A DNA stretch of 64,000 bases from [Actinomadura] parvosata subsp. kistnae (GCF_900323885.1 NZ_OOHJ01000018.1:2591001-2655000); one strand, 5' to 3'; counted from the first letter of the stretch, positions 1-8,603 are shown. Numbers and translations are program-made. Notes: generated by a model from the letters alone, not told the origin.

Positions 1-32
1 CACGTCGAGCACCCTTCGCCTCTAGTACCGTA

Positions 33-63
33 GCTAACGGTTAGCCAATAGATAGCGGTTAGC
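33..63. promoter_or_regulatory. Paired operator-like inverted repeats
   Basis: GCTAAC-G-GTTAGC at 33-45 is a perfect 6-1-6 inverted repeat. An imperfect second copy, GATAGCGGTTAGC, lies at 51-63, exactly 18 bp further on. The local AT content is higher than in the surrounding genes. Tandem dyads of this size in front of a metabolic gene are typical of TetR-like repressor sites. The regulator itself is not in the window and may be encoded just to the left. Binding is inferred from symmetry only. Confidence 0.5.
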
Positions 64-121
64 TGTGCGAGGTGTCAAAGCGGGTCCCGTCCGTCGCCCC
101 CTCAGGTGCGGGTCTGAGACG

Positions 122-880
122 ATGCACCACATGCTGCAGGTCTGTCTGAACGGCGCCAGAACCCGGACCGAGTCGGCCCACCTCCCCATCACCCCGCGGG
201 AGCTGGCGGCGGCCGCCCGCGAAGCCGTCGAGGCCGGCGCGCAGGACATCCACCTGCACCCCAAGAACGACGACGGGGCCGACACCCTCGACCCCGCCCG
301 GGTCGACGCGGCGGTCGCCGCCGTGCGGGCGGCCGTGCCCGGCATCCCCGTCGGGGTCACCACCGGCGCGTGGACGTCGCCGGACGCCCGGCGGCGGGCC
401 GCGCTCGTCCGCTCCTGGACCGTGCTGCCCGACCACGCCTCCGTGAACTGGCACGAGGACGGCGCCACGACCGTCGCGGACGCCCTGCTGGAGCGCGGTA
501 TCGGCATAGAGGCCGGCATCTACTCAGGGACGCCGGCCGCCCGGCGCTTCCTCGCCTGGCCGCGACGGGACCGCGTGCTGCGGGTCCTGGCGGAGGTCAC
601 CGACACCGACCCGCACACCGCACCGGCCGTCGCCGTCTCGCTGCTGGACGAGCTCGGCGGCGCGGGCCTGCCGATCCTCCTCCACGGCGAGGAGGGCGCG
701 GCCTGGACGGTCCTGCGCACGGCGGTCACTCGCGGGCTGGACACCCGGATCGGGCTGGAGGACGTGCTCCGGCTGCCCGACGGGGCTCCCGCCCCGAGCA
801 ACGCCGCGCTGATCCGGGCCGCGCGCGCCATGATCGAGACAAGCGATCACTCGTCCGGCGACACCAAGCCGGAACGGTAG
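122..880 (+). CDS. BKACE family (DUF849-type) beta-keto acid cleavage enzyme
   Basis: The 252-residue protein resembles beta-keto acid cleavage enzymes, Zn-dependent TIM-barrel proteins that condense a beta-keto acid with acetyl-CoA to give acetoacetate and a new acyl-CoA. The family's metal-binding HxH is visible as DIHLHPKNDDG near residue 40. Other conserved parts are VGVTTGAW, SVNWHEDG and LLHGEEGAAW. It is slightly short for the family, and the ATG chosen is the one just before MHHMLQVCLNG. An upstream in-frame start would add an unconserved leader. It follows a paired operator-like repeat, and its 3' end overlaps the convergent response-regulator gene by 34 bp. The actual keto acid substrate is unknown, and no link to the biosynthetic cluster is evident. 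Confidence 0.8.
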   Translation: MHHMLQVCLNGARTRTESAHLPITPRELAAAAREAVEAGAQDIHLHPKNDDGADTLDPARVDAAVAAVRAAVPGIPVGVTTGAWTSPDARRRAALVRSWTVLPDHASVNWHEDGATTVADALLERGIGIEAGIYSGTPAARRFLAWPRRDRVLRVLAEVTDTDPHTAPAVAVSLLDELGGAGLPILLHGEEGAAWTVLRTAVTRGLDTRIGLEDVLRLPDGAPAPSNAALIRAARAMIETSDHSSGDTKPER

Positions 881-1488
881 GCGTGGATCGCGGCCTGGAC
901 GCGGGTGCGTACGCCGATCTTGGACAGGACGCGCGACACGTGGATCTTGACCGTGCCGGGGGCGATGCGCAGCTCCCCGGCGATCTCGGCGTTGGAGCGG
1001 CCCAGCGCCAGCAGCCGGAGGACCTCGGTCTCCCGGGCCGTCAGCTCCATGCCGGGCTCGCGCACCGGCGGGGCGGCGAAGCGGCGCACGAGCCGGCGGG
1101 TGACCTGCGGGTCGATCAGCCCTTGGCCTCGGTGGGCCGCGCGGATCGCCGCCAGGTAGAGGTCCGGGTCCCCGTCCTTGAGCAGGAAGCCCACGGCGCC
1201 CGCCTCGAGCGCGCCGAAGAGGTATTCGTCGGTGTCGAACGTGGTCAGCGCGATGATCGGGGTGTCCGGCGCCTGGGTCGTCAGCCGGCGGATCGCGGTG
1301 ATCCCGTCCGTGCCCGGCATGCGCAGATCGGTGAGGATCACGTCCGGGCGGTGCTCGCGCGCCATGCCCACCAGCTCGGCGCCGTCGCGGGCGGCGCCCA
1401 GGAACGTGATGTCCGGCTCGGGGCTGAGGAGCTGCCGCAGGCCCTCGCGGGCGAGGTGCTGGTCGTCGGCGATGAGCAGCCGGATCAC
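847..1488 (-). CDS. NarL/FixJ-family response regulator (LuxR HTH)
   Basis: The 213-residue protein has an N-terminal receiver domain (start MIRLLIADDQ, phospho-acceptor Asp in ILTDLRMPGTDG near residue 55, conserved Lys in FLLKDGD). The C-terminal LuxR helix-turn-helix (TARETEVLRLLALGRSNAEIA, then the recognition-helix region GTVKIHVSRVLSKIG) occupies residues about 150-205. Its ATG overlaps the stop of the upstream histidine kinase by 4 nt, so the two are co-translated as a two-component pair. The probable target is the adjacent peptidase/kinase operon itself. The stimulus is unknown. Confidence 0.93.
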   Translation of the reverse strand: MIRLLIADDQHLAREGLRQLLSPEPDITFLGAARDGAELVGMAREHRPDVILTDLRMPGTDGITAIRRLTTQAPDTPIIALTTFDTDEYLFGALEAGAVGFLLKDGDPDLYLAAIRAAHRGQGLIDPQVTRRLVRRFAAPPVREPGMELTARETEVLRLLALGRSNAEIAGELRIAPGTVKIHVSRVLSKIGVRTRVQAAIHAYRSGLVSPDE

Positions 1489-2750
1489 GGGGTCACCTGC
1501 CGGACGGCTGCACGTGCGGGGGCCTGAGGTGGGAGTACGGGCAGGGTGGCGCGCACACGCCAGCCGTTCCTGCCGTGCGGGCCGGCGTGGCAGTCGCCGC
1601 CGAGTGCCGCGGCCCGGTCGCGCATGCCCGTCAGGCCGTGTCCACCGCCCGGGACGTTGTCGTCCGCCGGTCGGGATGGGCCCGGGTCGTCGACCGTGAC
1701 GACGACCCGGCCGCTCCTCCTGCGGACGGCGACCGAGGCCGTGGTGGCCGTGGAGTGGCGTGCCACATTGGTCAGCGCCTCCTGCACGATCCGGTAGGCG
1801 CAGGCCGCCGTCTCCGGGTGGACGGTGCTGTCGAGGTCGGGATCGGCCTCCAGGGTGACGGCCAGGGCCGGGCCGCCGCTGCGTTCCACCAGGGCGGGCA
1901 GGTCGGCGAAGCCTTCACCGGGTGCGCCGTCCGATCGCACGAGGGTCGCGAGCAGTGCCCGGATCTCGGCCAGCGCCTCGGCCGACAGCTCGGCGATCCC
2001 GGCCAGCGCGCGGTCCGCCTCGCAGCCGTGACCGGCCGGCGTGCGGTCGGCCTCGCGGTCGGTTTCGCCGTCGTGAGCGGCCGGTGTGCGGCCGGCTGCG
2101 CAGCCGTGCCCGGTCAGCGTGCGCCGGGCGCCGACCGCCTGGAGTCGGATCGCGCTGAGGTGGTGCCCGACGACGTCATGGACCTCCCGGGCGATCCGGG
2201 CGGCCTCCTGCGAGCGTGCCTGCTCCTCCCTGGCCCGGCGCAGCCGCGCGGCCTGCACGGCGCGGTCGGCCCGCAGGCGCAGCGCGTACCCGATGGTGAC
2301 CGGCGCCGCGCCGGCGGCGGCGTAGACCGACACGGTGGCGAGGTCCACGACGGGCCGGCCCCCGAGCCCGGCCGCGACCGCCCACCCGACCGAGCCGGCC
2401 AGGAGGAGCGAGCGCAGCCGGTGGCGGTGGTAGGCGGCGGAGGCGACGATCAGGCCCAGCACCCAGATGCCGGCGTCGCGCTCCAGCGCGAGGCCGAGCG
2501 CGAGCATCACCAGCGCGGACGCGACCACCGCCGTCAGCGGCAGCCGCCGGCGCAGCACCAGCGGCGCGCAGGCGGCCAGGATCGGCGCCGCCCATGCCGG
2601 CGTGAGCTCAACGGGCTGGCCGTGCCACCGGTCGTTCAGCGCCGAGACGGTCAGCGCGATGATCGCCACGGCGCAGGCGAGCAGGGCGTCGCGGCCCATG
2701 AGCGGCACGCGCCGCCGGACGCCGGCCAGGAAAGCCGCTGGTCGTCTCAC
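1485..2750 (-). CDS. Two-component sensor histidine kinase (HisKA_3 type)
   Basis: This is a membrane histidine kinase of 421 residues. Several hydrophobic segments lie in the first ~160 residues (ALLACAVAIIALTVSAL, AVVASALVMLALGLAL and others). They are followed by the HisKA_3 phospho-acceptor motif REVHDVVGHHLSAI near residue 190 and a C-terminal HATPase_c domain (ALTNVARHS, GHGLTGMRDRAAALGG). An insertion rich in repeated AGRTP/EADRTPAGHG units (about residues 210-245) sits just behind the phospho-acceptor helix and looks like a tandem-repeat expansion rather than family sequence. The start is GTG with only a weak Shine-Dalgarno. An internal ATG 17 codons later has no better one. The gene begins 10 nt after the peptidase stop, implying a single peptidase-kinase-regulator operon. 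Confidence 0.9.
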   Translation of the reverse strand: MRRPAAFLAGVRRRVPLMGRDALLACAVAIIALTVSALNDRWHGQPVELTPAWAAPILAACAPLVLRRRLPLTAVVASALVMLALGLALERDAGIWVLGLIVASAAYHRHRLRSLLLAGSVGWAVAAGLGGRPVVDLATVSVYAAAGAAPVTIGYALRLRADRAVQAARLRRAREEQARSQEAARIAREVHDVVGHHLSAIRLQAVGARRTLTGHGCAAGRTPAAHDGETDREADRTPAGHGCEADRALAGIAELSAEALAEIRALLATLVRSDGAPGEGFADLPALVERSGGPALAVTLEADPDLDSTVHPETAACAYRIVQEALTNVARHSTATTASVAVRRRSGRVVVTVDDPGPSRPADDNVPGGGHGLTGMRDRAAALGGDCHAGPHGRNGWRVRATLPVLPPQAPARAAVRQVTP

Positions 2751-2760
2751 GTGCCCAGTA

Positions 2761-4173
2761 TCACGCGGGCCAGGAGGGGCACGTGGTGCCGGGCGCGGGC
2801 AGCCTGCCGTCGATCAGGTACCGGTCCACGTGGGCGATCACGCAGGGGTCTCCGGCGTTGAGGTAGCGGCCGTGGCCGACGTCGTCGTACTTGATCGTGA
2901 CCGAGCCGGGGACCTGGTCGGTGATGGCGCGGACGGAGGGGTACTCGTAGACCGGGCCGACGCCGAGCAGCGGCGGCAGCTTGCCGACCGGCAGCGGCGC
3001 GGGCGGGTTGGGGGCCTTGGGCGCCCACGGCGAGCAGGCGAGCCAGGCGTTCTCGCGTACGCCGGAGAAGTTCGGCGAGATCGCGGCCGAGCGCCGCACC
3101 GCCGCGCGGTAGGCGCGGTAGCCGTCGTAGCGGAACCCGTCGGCGCAGTTCACCGCGAGCATGGCGGTCACGCGCGGCGGCATGCCGCGGCCCTGCGGGT
3201 CGAACCCGGACGCGTCGCCCTTCGCGGCGCTCGCGATGGCCTCCCCCAGCTTGGGCCAGCGCGCCTTGTCGCCGACCATGGCGTAGGCGAGGGACTTGAG
3301 GTCGTCCCCGTCGTAGCGGCGCGTGCCGGCGGCCAGGGGGCGGCGCTCGGCCCGCCGCACGACGGCCTGCCAGGTCTTCTCCACCTCGGCGTCGCGCAGC
3401 GCGCAATCGGAGGAGCCGGCGCACCAGCGGACGAACCGCCGGAACCCCGCCTCCAGCCCCTCGTACTGCAGCCGCTCCGACTTCGCGAAGGGGTCCACGT
3501 GGTCGGGCACGCTGTCCAGCGCCATCGCGCGCAGCCGGTGCGGGAACAGCCGCGCGTAGGAGGCCCCGAGCACGCCGCCGTAGGAGTTGCCGAGGAAGGA
3601 GATCTTCTCCTCGCCCAGGGCGGCGCGAACGGCGTCCATGTCGCGGGCCTGGGAGGCGGAGTCGAGGTGGGCGAACAGGTCGGGCACGGCGTCCCGGCAG
3701 GCAGCGATGCCGGCGGCGTTCGCCTTCAGCACCTGGTCGTACTCGCGCCTGCTGTCGGGGGTGGCGAACGCGGGACCGGCCGCGCAGCTCTCCAGCGGAA
3801 CGTGCTCGCCGCTCACCCCGCCGCGCGGGTTCCAGGTGACGACGTTCATGCGGGTACGCAGGCCGGCGAAGCGCGGCAGCGCCCGCGACAACTCCTGCAC
3901 TCCTGCGCCACCGGGGCCTCCCGGGTTGAACAGCACGGTGCCCACTGCCGCACCCGTCGCCGGCGCCCGGCCCACGGTGAGGGTGATCGTCTTGCCGCCG
4001 GGCTTCGACCAGTCGACGGGGACGGTCAGCTTGGCGCACTGCAACTCGGCCGAGATCTTCTCCCCGCACGCCGACCAGGTCAGGGACGGCGCCGCGGCGG
4101 AGGCCGCGGGAACGTGCGCTCCCAGCATCGCCACCAGGGGCAGGGCAAGCAGGACTGATCGTGGGCGGGTCAT
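2761..4173 (-). CDS. Secreted alpha/beta-hydrolase, tripeptidyl aminopeptidase (TAP) family
   Basis: The 470-residue protein begins with a signal peptide (Arg residues, then LLALPLVAMLGAHVPAASA, probable cleavage after an Ala). It continues as a TAP-like serine hydrolase. The oxyanion region LFNPGGPGGAG lies near residue 85, the nucleophile elbow GNSYGG near residue 195, and the C-terminal TAP domain contains DVGHGRY with the catalytic His. The usual Asp of the GT.D..TP segment is not obvious (the sequence reads GVGPVYEYPS), so the acid may differ or activity may be altered. The ATG chosen has a clear GGAGGA 4 nt upstream. A longer upstream start lacks one. The gene heads the operon with the kinase and regulator, suggesting a cell-surface peptidase under two-component control. 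Confidence 0.85.
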   Translation of the reverse strand: MTRPRSVLLALPLVAMLGAHVPAASAAAPSLTWSACGEKISAELQCAKLTVPVDWSKPGGKTITLTVGRAPATGAAVGTVLFNPGGPGGAGVQELSRALPRFAGLRTRMNVVTWNPRGGVSGEHVPLESCAAGPAFATPDSRREYDQVLKANAAGIAACRDAVPDLFAHLDSASQARDMDAVRAALGEEKISFLGNSYGGVLGASYARLFPHRLRAMALDSVPDHVDPFAKSERLQYEGLEAGFRRFVRWCAGSSDCALRDAEVEKTWQAVVRRAERRPLAAGTRRYDGDDLKSLAYAMVGDKARWPKLGEAIASAAKGDASGFDPQGRGMPPRVTAMLAVNCADGFRYDGYRAYRAAVRRSAAISPNFSGVRENAWLACSPWAPKAPNPPAPLPVGKLPPLLGVGPVYEYPSVRAITDQVPGSVTIKYDDVGHGRYLNAGDPCVIAHVDRYLIDGRLPAPGTTCPSWPA

Positions 4174-4264
4174 CGCATCCTCCAACAAGAGCGCCACGGA
4201 CGACCTCACACGCTAGGCACGCCGGTCTCCCGCCACATCTGCCACAAGACATACCTCCGGCCCG

Positions 4265-4281
4265 CCCGCCGAGGCGGCGGG
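4265..4281 (-). terminator. Hairpin after the MFS gene
   Basis: CCCGCCG-AGG-CGGCGGG is a perfect 7-bp stem with a 3-nt loop, starting 5 nt past the stop of the MFS gene on the minus strand. There is no U-tract, as is common in high-GC actinomycetes. It is probably a terminator or a 3'-end stabiliser. Confidence 0.45.
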
Positions 4282-4285
4282 GAGG

Positions 4286-5761
4286 TCAGCCGGCGGTGCG
4301 GGTGGCCGGCTCCGCGTGCTCGCGCCGGTCGGCGGGGGCGGCGGTGCGCAGGCCGAAGGCGGAGATCACGGCTCCCACGACGACCATGGCCACGGGGACG
4401 ACGAGCGCGGTGCGGTACGCGGCCAGCGTCGCGGCCGGTGAGCCGTCCGCCCCGGCCGCGGCCAGGCCGTACACCGCGGTCGCCGCGGAGATGCCGACCG
4501 CGCCGCCGAACTGGGTGAACGTGTAGAGCAGCCCGCTCGCCAGGCCCTGCTCCCCCTCGGGCACGCTGCCCGTGGCCGCGATGGTGAGCGGGCCGTAGGC
4601 GAGGGCGAAGGCGACGCCGGAGGTGATCAGGGTGGGGAACATCGCCAGGTATGGCCAGGTAGCGCCGACGGGCAGGAAGAGCCCGTACGCCACGACGGCC
4701 AGCAGGAAGCCGCCGAAGATGACCCGGGCGTTGCCGTACCGCCGCACCAGGCGGGGAGTGAGCACGGGGGCGAGCACCGCGTCGCAGCCCATGGCGATCA
4801 GCGCGATCGCGGTCTGCAGCGAGGACCAGCCGCGCAGCTCCTGGAGGTAGAGCGTGACGATGAACTGGAAGCCGAAGAACGCGCCCAGGAACAACATCGC
4901 GGCGACGTCGGCGCGTACCATCGCGGCCTTGCGGAAGATCCGCGGCGGGACGAGCGGTGACCTGGCGCGCCGTTCGATGACGATGAACGCCGCCAGCAGC
5001 ACCAGCCCGGCGGCGAGCGCGCCGAGCGTCTGGCCGAGATCGTCGCCGCCGTGTTCGAGGCGGATGATGCCGTAGGCGAGCAGCAGCATCGCGGCGGCGG
5101 CGCTGGCCGCGCCCGCCAGGTCGTAGCCGTGCCGGGCAGGGGCGGGGCGGGTCTCCGCGGGGACCAGTTTGATCGCGGCCAGGAGGAGGGCGCAGGTCAC
5201 CAGGACGGGGGCGAAGAACACCCAGCGCCAGCCCAGCTCCGTCAGCAGCCCGCCGATGATGAGGCCCAGCGAGAAGCCGCCGGCGCCGACGCCGGCGAAG
5301 ACCAGCAGCGCCTTGTCGCGCTGCGGCCCCTCCGGGTACGACGTCGTGATGATCGACAGGGCGGCGGGCGTCATGAAGGCCGCCGCCACGCCGGTGACGA
5401 ACCGGGCCACGACCAGCATCCAGCCGCCGGTCGCGAAGCCGCCCAGCATGGAGAAGACCAGGAAGACGCCCAGCGAGACGAGGAACGTCCGGCGCCGGCC
5501 CAGCAGGTCGGCGGTGCGGCCGCCGAGCAGCGTGAAGCCGGCGTAGCCGAGCACGTAACCGCTCATCACCCACGCCGCCGTGCCGGTGGTCAGGCCGAGG
5601 TCGGCGCGGATGGTGGGGATGGCGACGGCGAGCATGGCGACGTCGCTGCCCTCAAGGAAGATCGAGCCGCACAGGACGAGCAGCAGGACCCAGGCACGCC
5701 CGCTCATGCGGGCCGCGGAGCCTGTGGACACGGACGCGGTGGACATGGACGCGGTGGACAC
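4286..5761 (-). CDS. MFS drug/metabolite exporter, DHA2-like (14-TM type)
   Basis: The 491-residue protein has the major-facilitator pattern of DHA2 drug:H+ antiporters. It shows motif A in GGRTADLLGRRRTF (about residues 80-95), a motif C-like stretch GVAAAFMTPAALSI, and about 14 hydrophobic segments (for example WVLLLVLCGSIFL, LVLLAAFIVIE). The GTG start has GAGGAG 8 nt upstream. The next in-frame ATG (before SGRAWVLLL) would remove an 18-residue leader made of STASM/STASV repeats. These are encoded by a 15-bp tandem repeat and are not part of the transporter fold. It is monocistronic with its own 3' hairpin. The substrate is unknown, and a role in export of the cluster product is possible but not implied by position. 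Confidence 0.88.
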   Translation of the reverse strand: MSTASMSTASVSTGSAARMSGRAWVLLLVLCGSIFLEGSDVAMLAVAIPTIRADLGLTTGTAAWVMSGYVLGYAGFTLLGGRTADLLGRRRTFLVSLGVFLVFSMLGGFATGGWMLVVARFVTGVAAAFMTPAALSIITTSYPEGPQRDKALLVFAGVGAGGFSLGLIIGGLLTELGWRWVFFAPVLVTCALLLAAIKLVPAETRPAPARHGYDLAGAASAAAAMLLLAYGIIRLEHGGDDLGQTLGALAAGLVLLAAFIVIERRARSPLVPPRIFRKAAMVRADVAAMLFLGAFFGFQFIVTLYLQELRGWSSLQTAIALIAMGCDAVLAPVLTPRLVRRYGNARVIFGGFLLAVVAYGLFLPVGATWPYLAMFPTLITSGVAFALAYGPLTIAATGSVPEGEQGLASGLLYTFTQFGGAVGISAATAVYGLAAAGADGSPAATLAAYRTALVVPVAMVVVGAVISAFGLRTAAPADRREHAEPATRTAG

Positions 5762-5803
5762 GGACGCGGCTCCTCACCCGTCGCGTCGCCCGGCCGCGAC
5801 CGG

Positions 5804-5902
5804 CTCGTCGGCGAAGGACGCGGTACGTCGCGCCCGCTCGTCGGCGAAGGACGCGGTACGTCGCGCCCGCTCGTCCGCGACGGTCGCCGTGCGTTCCCGA
5901 GC
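5804..5902. repeat. 33-bp tandem repeat, 2 exact + 1 degenerate unit
   Basis: Two identical adjacent 33-bp units (5804-5836 and 5837-5869), beginning CTCGTCGGCGAAGGACGC, are followed by a diverged third (5870-5902). The array sits in the 232-bp gap upstream of the MFS start. On the minus strand the period of 11 codons reads RARRTASFADE twice inside a 47-codon frame (5917-5774) that stops 12 nt before the MFS start. That frame lacks a convincing ribosome site. It could be a leader peptide or non-coding. Confidence 0.7.
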
Positions 5903-5943
5903 CTCCCCGATCACCATGGCCGGGACCGTACCAAGCGGCCGGC

Positions 5944-5971
5944 GGCCCGGACCACACATTTTCTCCGGGCC
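5944..5971 (-). terminator. Hairpin after the PEP mutase-family gene
   Basis: GGCCCGG and CCGGGCC are 7-bp complementary arms separated by 14 nt (5944-5950 and 5965-5971). They begin about 22 nt beyond the stop of the minus-strand gene to the right. There is an AT-rich loop but no U-tract. The call as terminator is tentative. Confidence 0.35.
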
Positions 5972-5993
5972 CGGCCATGGGAGGAGGCCCCGG

Positions 5994-6785
5994 TCACGCC
6001 CCCGGCTGCGTGAGCCGCTGCAGGTCGCCGTACGGCAGGGCGTCGGCGGTCGTGTCGTACGTCCCGGAGGACAGCAGCTCGGCCGTGGAGCGGGCCGCGA
6101 CGGCGTAGGCGGCCTGGGCGATGGCGGAGCCGAGGCTGACGCGGACCGCGCCGGCGGCGGCGAACTCGGCAACGGACGGCGCGCCCGCCCACGCCATGAC
6201 GGCGATGGGCAGCGGCCCGGCCGCGAGCTCGGCGATCGCCGCCAGGTCGATCAGGCCGGGGACGAACAGGCTGCTGGCCCCGGCCGCGGCGTACGCCTCG
6301 GAGCGCTTCAGCGCCTCCTGGACGCCGTTGTCGGTGCCGAGGAGGAAGACGTCGGTGCGGGCGTTGATCCACGCGGGGATGCCGAGGCGGTCGGCGGCGG
6401 CGCGCGCGGCGGCCAGGCGTTCGGCCTGCTCGGACGGGTCGAGCAGGGCGCCGCCGGCCGCGTCCTCGATGTTCACGCCGACGGCGCCGGCCTGGAGGAC
6501 GGCGGTGACGGTGGCGTCGATGTCGCCGTAGCCGGACTCGATGTCGGCGGTGACCGGTACGTCCACGGCCGCCGCGATCCGCTCGACGACCGCGGCGACG
6601 CGTTCCGTGCCGAGGTCGGCCCCGTCGGGGACGCCGAGCGACCAGGCGACGCCCGCGCTGGTGGTGGCGACGGCCTTGGCTCCGGCGTCGGCGACGACGA
6701 TGGCGGAGGCGACGTCCCAGGCGTTGGGCAGGAGCAGCGGGTCACCCTTTTTGTGGAGGGATGCGAGGATTTCGGCCTTTGACAT
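5994..6785 (-). CDS. Isocitrate lyase/PEP mutase superfamily protein
   Basis: The 263-residue TIM-barrel protein has the superfamily's signature segments in order: LPNAWDVASA (about residues 20-30), TTSAGVAWSLGVPDG, the metal/substrate region VTADIESGYGD (about 85), GVNIEDAAGG (about 110) and INARTDVFLLG (about 150). Family members make or cleave C-C or P-C bonds next to a carboxylate (PEP mutase, oxaloacetate hydrolase, 2-methylisocitrate lyase). Many short actinobacterial members are uncharacterised. The ATG before SKAEILASLHKKG was chosen. The upstream extension present in the same frame is Arg-rich and not family-like. The gene stands alone and is divergent from the ACP/KS operon. It is not obviously part of the pathway, although the superfamily can supply unusual precursors. 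Confidence 0.82.
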   Translation of the reverse strand: MSKAEILASLHKKGDPLLLPNAWDVASAIVVADAGAKAVATTSAGVAWSLGVPDGADLGTERVAAVVERIAAAVDVPVTADIESGYGDIDATVTAVLQAGAVGVNIEDAAGGALLDPSEQAERLAAARAAADRLGIPAWINARTDVFLLGTDNGVQEALKRSEAYAAAGASSLFVPGLIDLAAIAELAAGPLPIAVMAWAGAPSVAEFAAAGAVRVSLGSAIAQAAYAVAARSTAELLSSGTYDTTADALPYGDLQRLTQPGA

Positions 6786-6967
6786 GGTGCCGATCTTAGG
6801 GGCGCTCCCCCGCCGCCGCTGGCCGGATTCAGACCTCATCAGCGTCGCCACGTCCGGCGAGGTGGGCCGGCCCCGCCGGTCGCCCGCGTGGTGCTCGCGG
6901 CGTACCCACCCCTTGAGTTCGACCTGGCGGCCGTCAAGAATCCCGGAAAACGCCCTTTTCCGCCTTG

Positions 6968-6985
6968 TATAGGAAAAGTATAGCG
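6968..6985 (+). promoter_or_regulatory. Direct heptamer repeat, candidate SARP site upstream of the ACP/KS operon
   Basis: TATAGGA-AAAG-TATAGCG is two heptamers separated by 4 bp (11-bp period), the geometry known for SARP activators. It lies 78 bp upstream of the ACP start in a locally AT-rich stretch. Just before it, CGGAAAA-CGCCC-TTTTCCG (6944-6962) is a 7-bp inverted repeat. Matching direct repeats occur at 22821 and 34529. Function is inferred from spacing and recurrence. Confidence 0.5.
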
Positions 6986-7062
6986 GTCCGCAGAATTATT
7001 TCCTCCGTCTAATCGCTTCGGTGCAGTCGCGCCACCCGATCCGCGCCATTAATGGAGGAAGA

Positions 7063-7332
7063 ATGACCGATCTGAACGTGTCGGCCGGTCTCGACCCGGC
7101 CCAGCGCACCCAGATCAAGGACATCATCTGCGAGATCCTCGAGCTCGACCCCGAGGAGGTCTCCGAGACCAGCCTGTTCAACGAGGACCACGGCGCGGAC
7201 TCCCTGCGGGCCATCGAGATCCTCGCCGCCCTGGAGCGCACCTTCAAGATCACCATCGATCAGGAGGAACTGCCCAGGATGACCAACCTCGCGGGCGTCC
7301 ACACCGTCGTCGAGGAGTCGTTCGCACGGTAA
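7063..7332 (+). CDS. Discrete acyl carrier protein (ACP1)
   Basis: An 89-residue type II ACP carries growing acyl chains on a 4'-phosphopantetheine arm. The attachment serine is S47 in the motif GADSLRAIEI, and the usual acidic helix II follows. The start is fixed by GGAGGAAG directly upstream of the ATG. It is the first gene of the long PKS/FAS run and lies 35 bp before the first ketosynthase, the classic ACP-KS arrangement of dissociated synthases. A second ACP (20281) and a third beside the acyl-AMP ligase (26272) suggest division of labour between chain building and chain loading. Partner specificity cannot be read from the sequence. Confidence 0.93.
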   Translation: MTDLNVSAGLDPAQRTQIKDIICEILELDPEEVSETSLFNEDHGADSLRAIEILAALERTFKITIDQEELPRMTNLAGVHTVVEESFAR

Positions 7333-7367
7333 AGCCGCGGACGGCGACCGGGGACGGGAGGACTTTG

Positions 7368-8603
7368 ATGAGCGGTCAGGGAACGGGCCGGAACGGCTCC
7401 AGGCGGCGGGTGGTCATCACCGGGATCGGCGCCATTTCGAGTATCGGAATAGGCGTCGACGATTTCCGGTCGGGGCTGCGGGAAGGGCGTAGCGGCGTCA
7501 AATCCATCACCGCTTTCGACACGACCGGATTCGAATACGCCAACGCGTGCGAGATCACCGATTTCGATCCGGCCGCGCTGATCGGCCGTCTCGACCCGGC
7601 GGGGCTCGGCCGGGCCAGCCAGCTCTCGGTGGCGGCGGCGGGCATGGCGGTGCGCGACGCCGGCCTGCCGCCGGAGGAGCTGCGCGCCCGGCGCGCGCTG
7701 GTGTCGGTCGGCACCACGAACGGCGAGGGCCGCGACTTCGACACGCTCACCCGCCAGGGCATCGACGGCAGCCTCGACCCGGCGCTGAGCGCCCGGGTCG
7801 GCGCCGGGCGGCTGTCGTCGAGCATCGCCCGCGAGCTGGGCCTGACCGACGTCGAGGCCGTCACCCTGCCCACCGCGTGCGCGGCCGGCAACTACGCGAT
7901 CGGCTACGGCTTCGACGCCGTGCAGAGCGGTGACGTCGACGTCGCCCTCTGCGGGGGCGCGGACGCCCTCGACCGCAAGACGTTCGCCGGCTTCTACCGG
8001 CTCGGCACGATCGCCCCGGAGATGTGCCAGCCGTTCGACCGCTCCCGCCGGGGCATCCTCACCGGAGAGGGCGCCGGCATCCTGCTCCTGGAGAGCCTGG
8101 AGGCGGCGCTCGCCCGAGGGGCGCGCGTCTACGCCGAGATCCTCGGGTTCGCGCTGAACTGCGACGCCCACCACCCGGTCGCCCCCGACCGCGACAGCAT
8201 CGCCGCGTGCATGCGCCTGGCGCACAAGGACGCCGGGGTCAAGCCGGAGGAGATCGACTTCATCTCCGCGCACGGCACCGGCACCAAGGCGAACGACATC
8301 ACCGAGGCCCGCGCCATCCACCAGGTGTTCGGCGGCCGGCCGCCAGCCACCGTCTCCATCAAGTCCATGCTCGGGCACTCCATGGGCGCCGCCAGCGCCC
8401 TGGCCTGCGCCGCCTGCGCGCTGGGCATCGCCGAGGGCTTCATCCCGCCGACGATCAACCACGTCGACACCGACCCGGACTGCGCGCTCGACGTCGTGCC
8501 CAACCAGGCCCGCCCGGCGGAGCTGAACGTGGTGCAGAACAACGCGCTCGCCTTCGGCGGCAACAACGCGGTCATCGTCCTCGGCAAGTGCCGGGAGTCG
8601 TGA
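7368..8603 (+). CDS. Beta-ketoacyl-ACP synthase, FabF-like, catalytically intact (KS1)
   Basis: The 411-residue condensing enzyme catalyses decarboxylative Claisen condensation of malonyl-ACP with an acyl chain. The full set of active residues is present: C171 in PTACAAGN, H302 in SAHGTGT, K332 in IKSMLGH and H337. The C-terminal GGNNAVIVLG loop is also present. GGGAGG precedes the ATG. The stop overlaps the next ketosynthase start by 1 nt (TGATG). Similarity is to FabF and type II PKS KS-alpha. It is one of three intact ketosynthases in this operon, each presumably working with one of three Cys-less partners, but the pairing is not provable from order alone. Confidence 0.93.
   Translation: MSGQGTGRNGSRRRVVITGIGAISSIGIGVDDFRSGLREGRSGVKSITAFDTTGFEYANACEITDFDPAALIGRLDPAGLGRASQLSVAAAGMAVRDAGLPPEELRARRALVSVGTTNGEGRDFDTLTRQGIDGSLDPALSARVGAGRLSSSIARELGLTDVEAVTLPTACAAGNYAIGYGFDAVQSGDVDVALCGGADALDRKTFAGFYRLGTIAPEMCQPFDRSRRGILTGEGAGILLLESLEAALARGARVYAEILGFALNCDAHHPVAPDRDSIAACMRLAHKDAGVKPEEIDFISAHGTGTKANDITEARAIHQVFGGRPPATVSIKSMLGHSMGAASALACAACALGIAEGFIPPTINHVDTDPDCALDVVPNQARPAELNVVQNNALAFGGNNAVIVLGKCRES

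Noticed and set aside
5774..5917. 47-codon minus-strand frame made largely of RARRTASFADE repeats, ending 12 nt before the MFS start.
   Set aside because: No Shine-Dalgarno and repeat-derived composition. Kept only as a repeat feature, although a leader peptide cannot be excluded.
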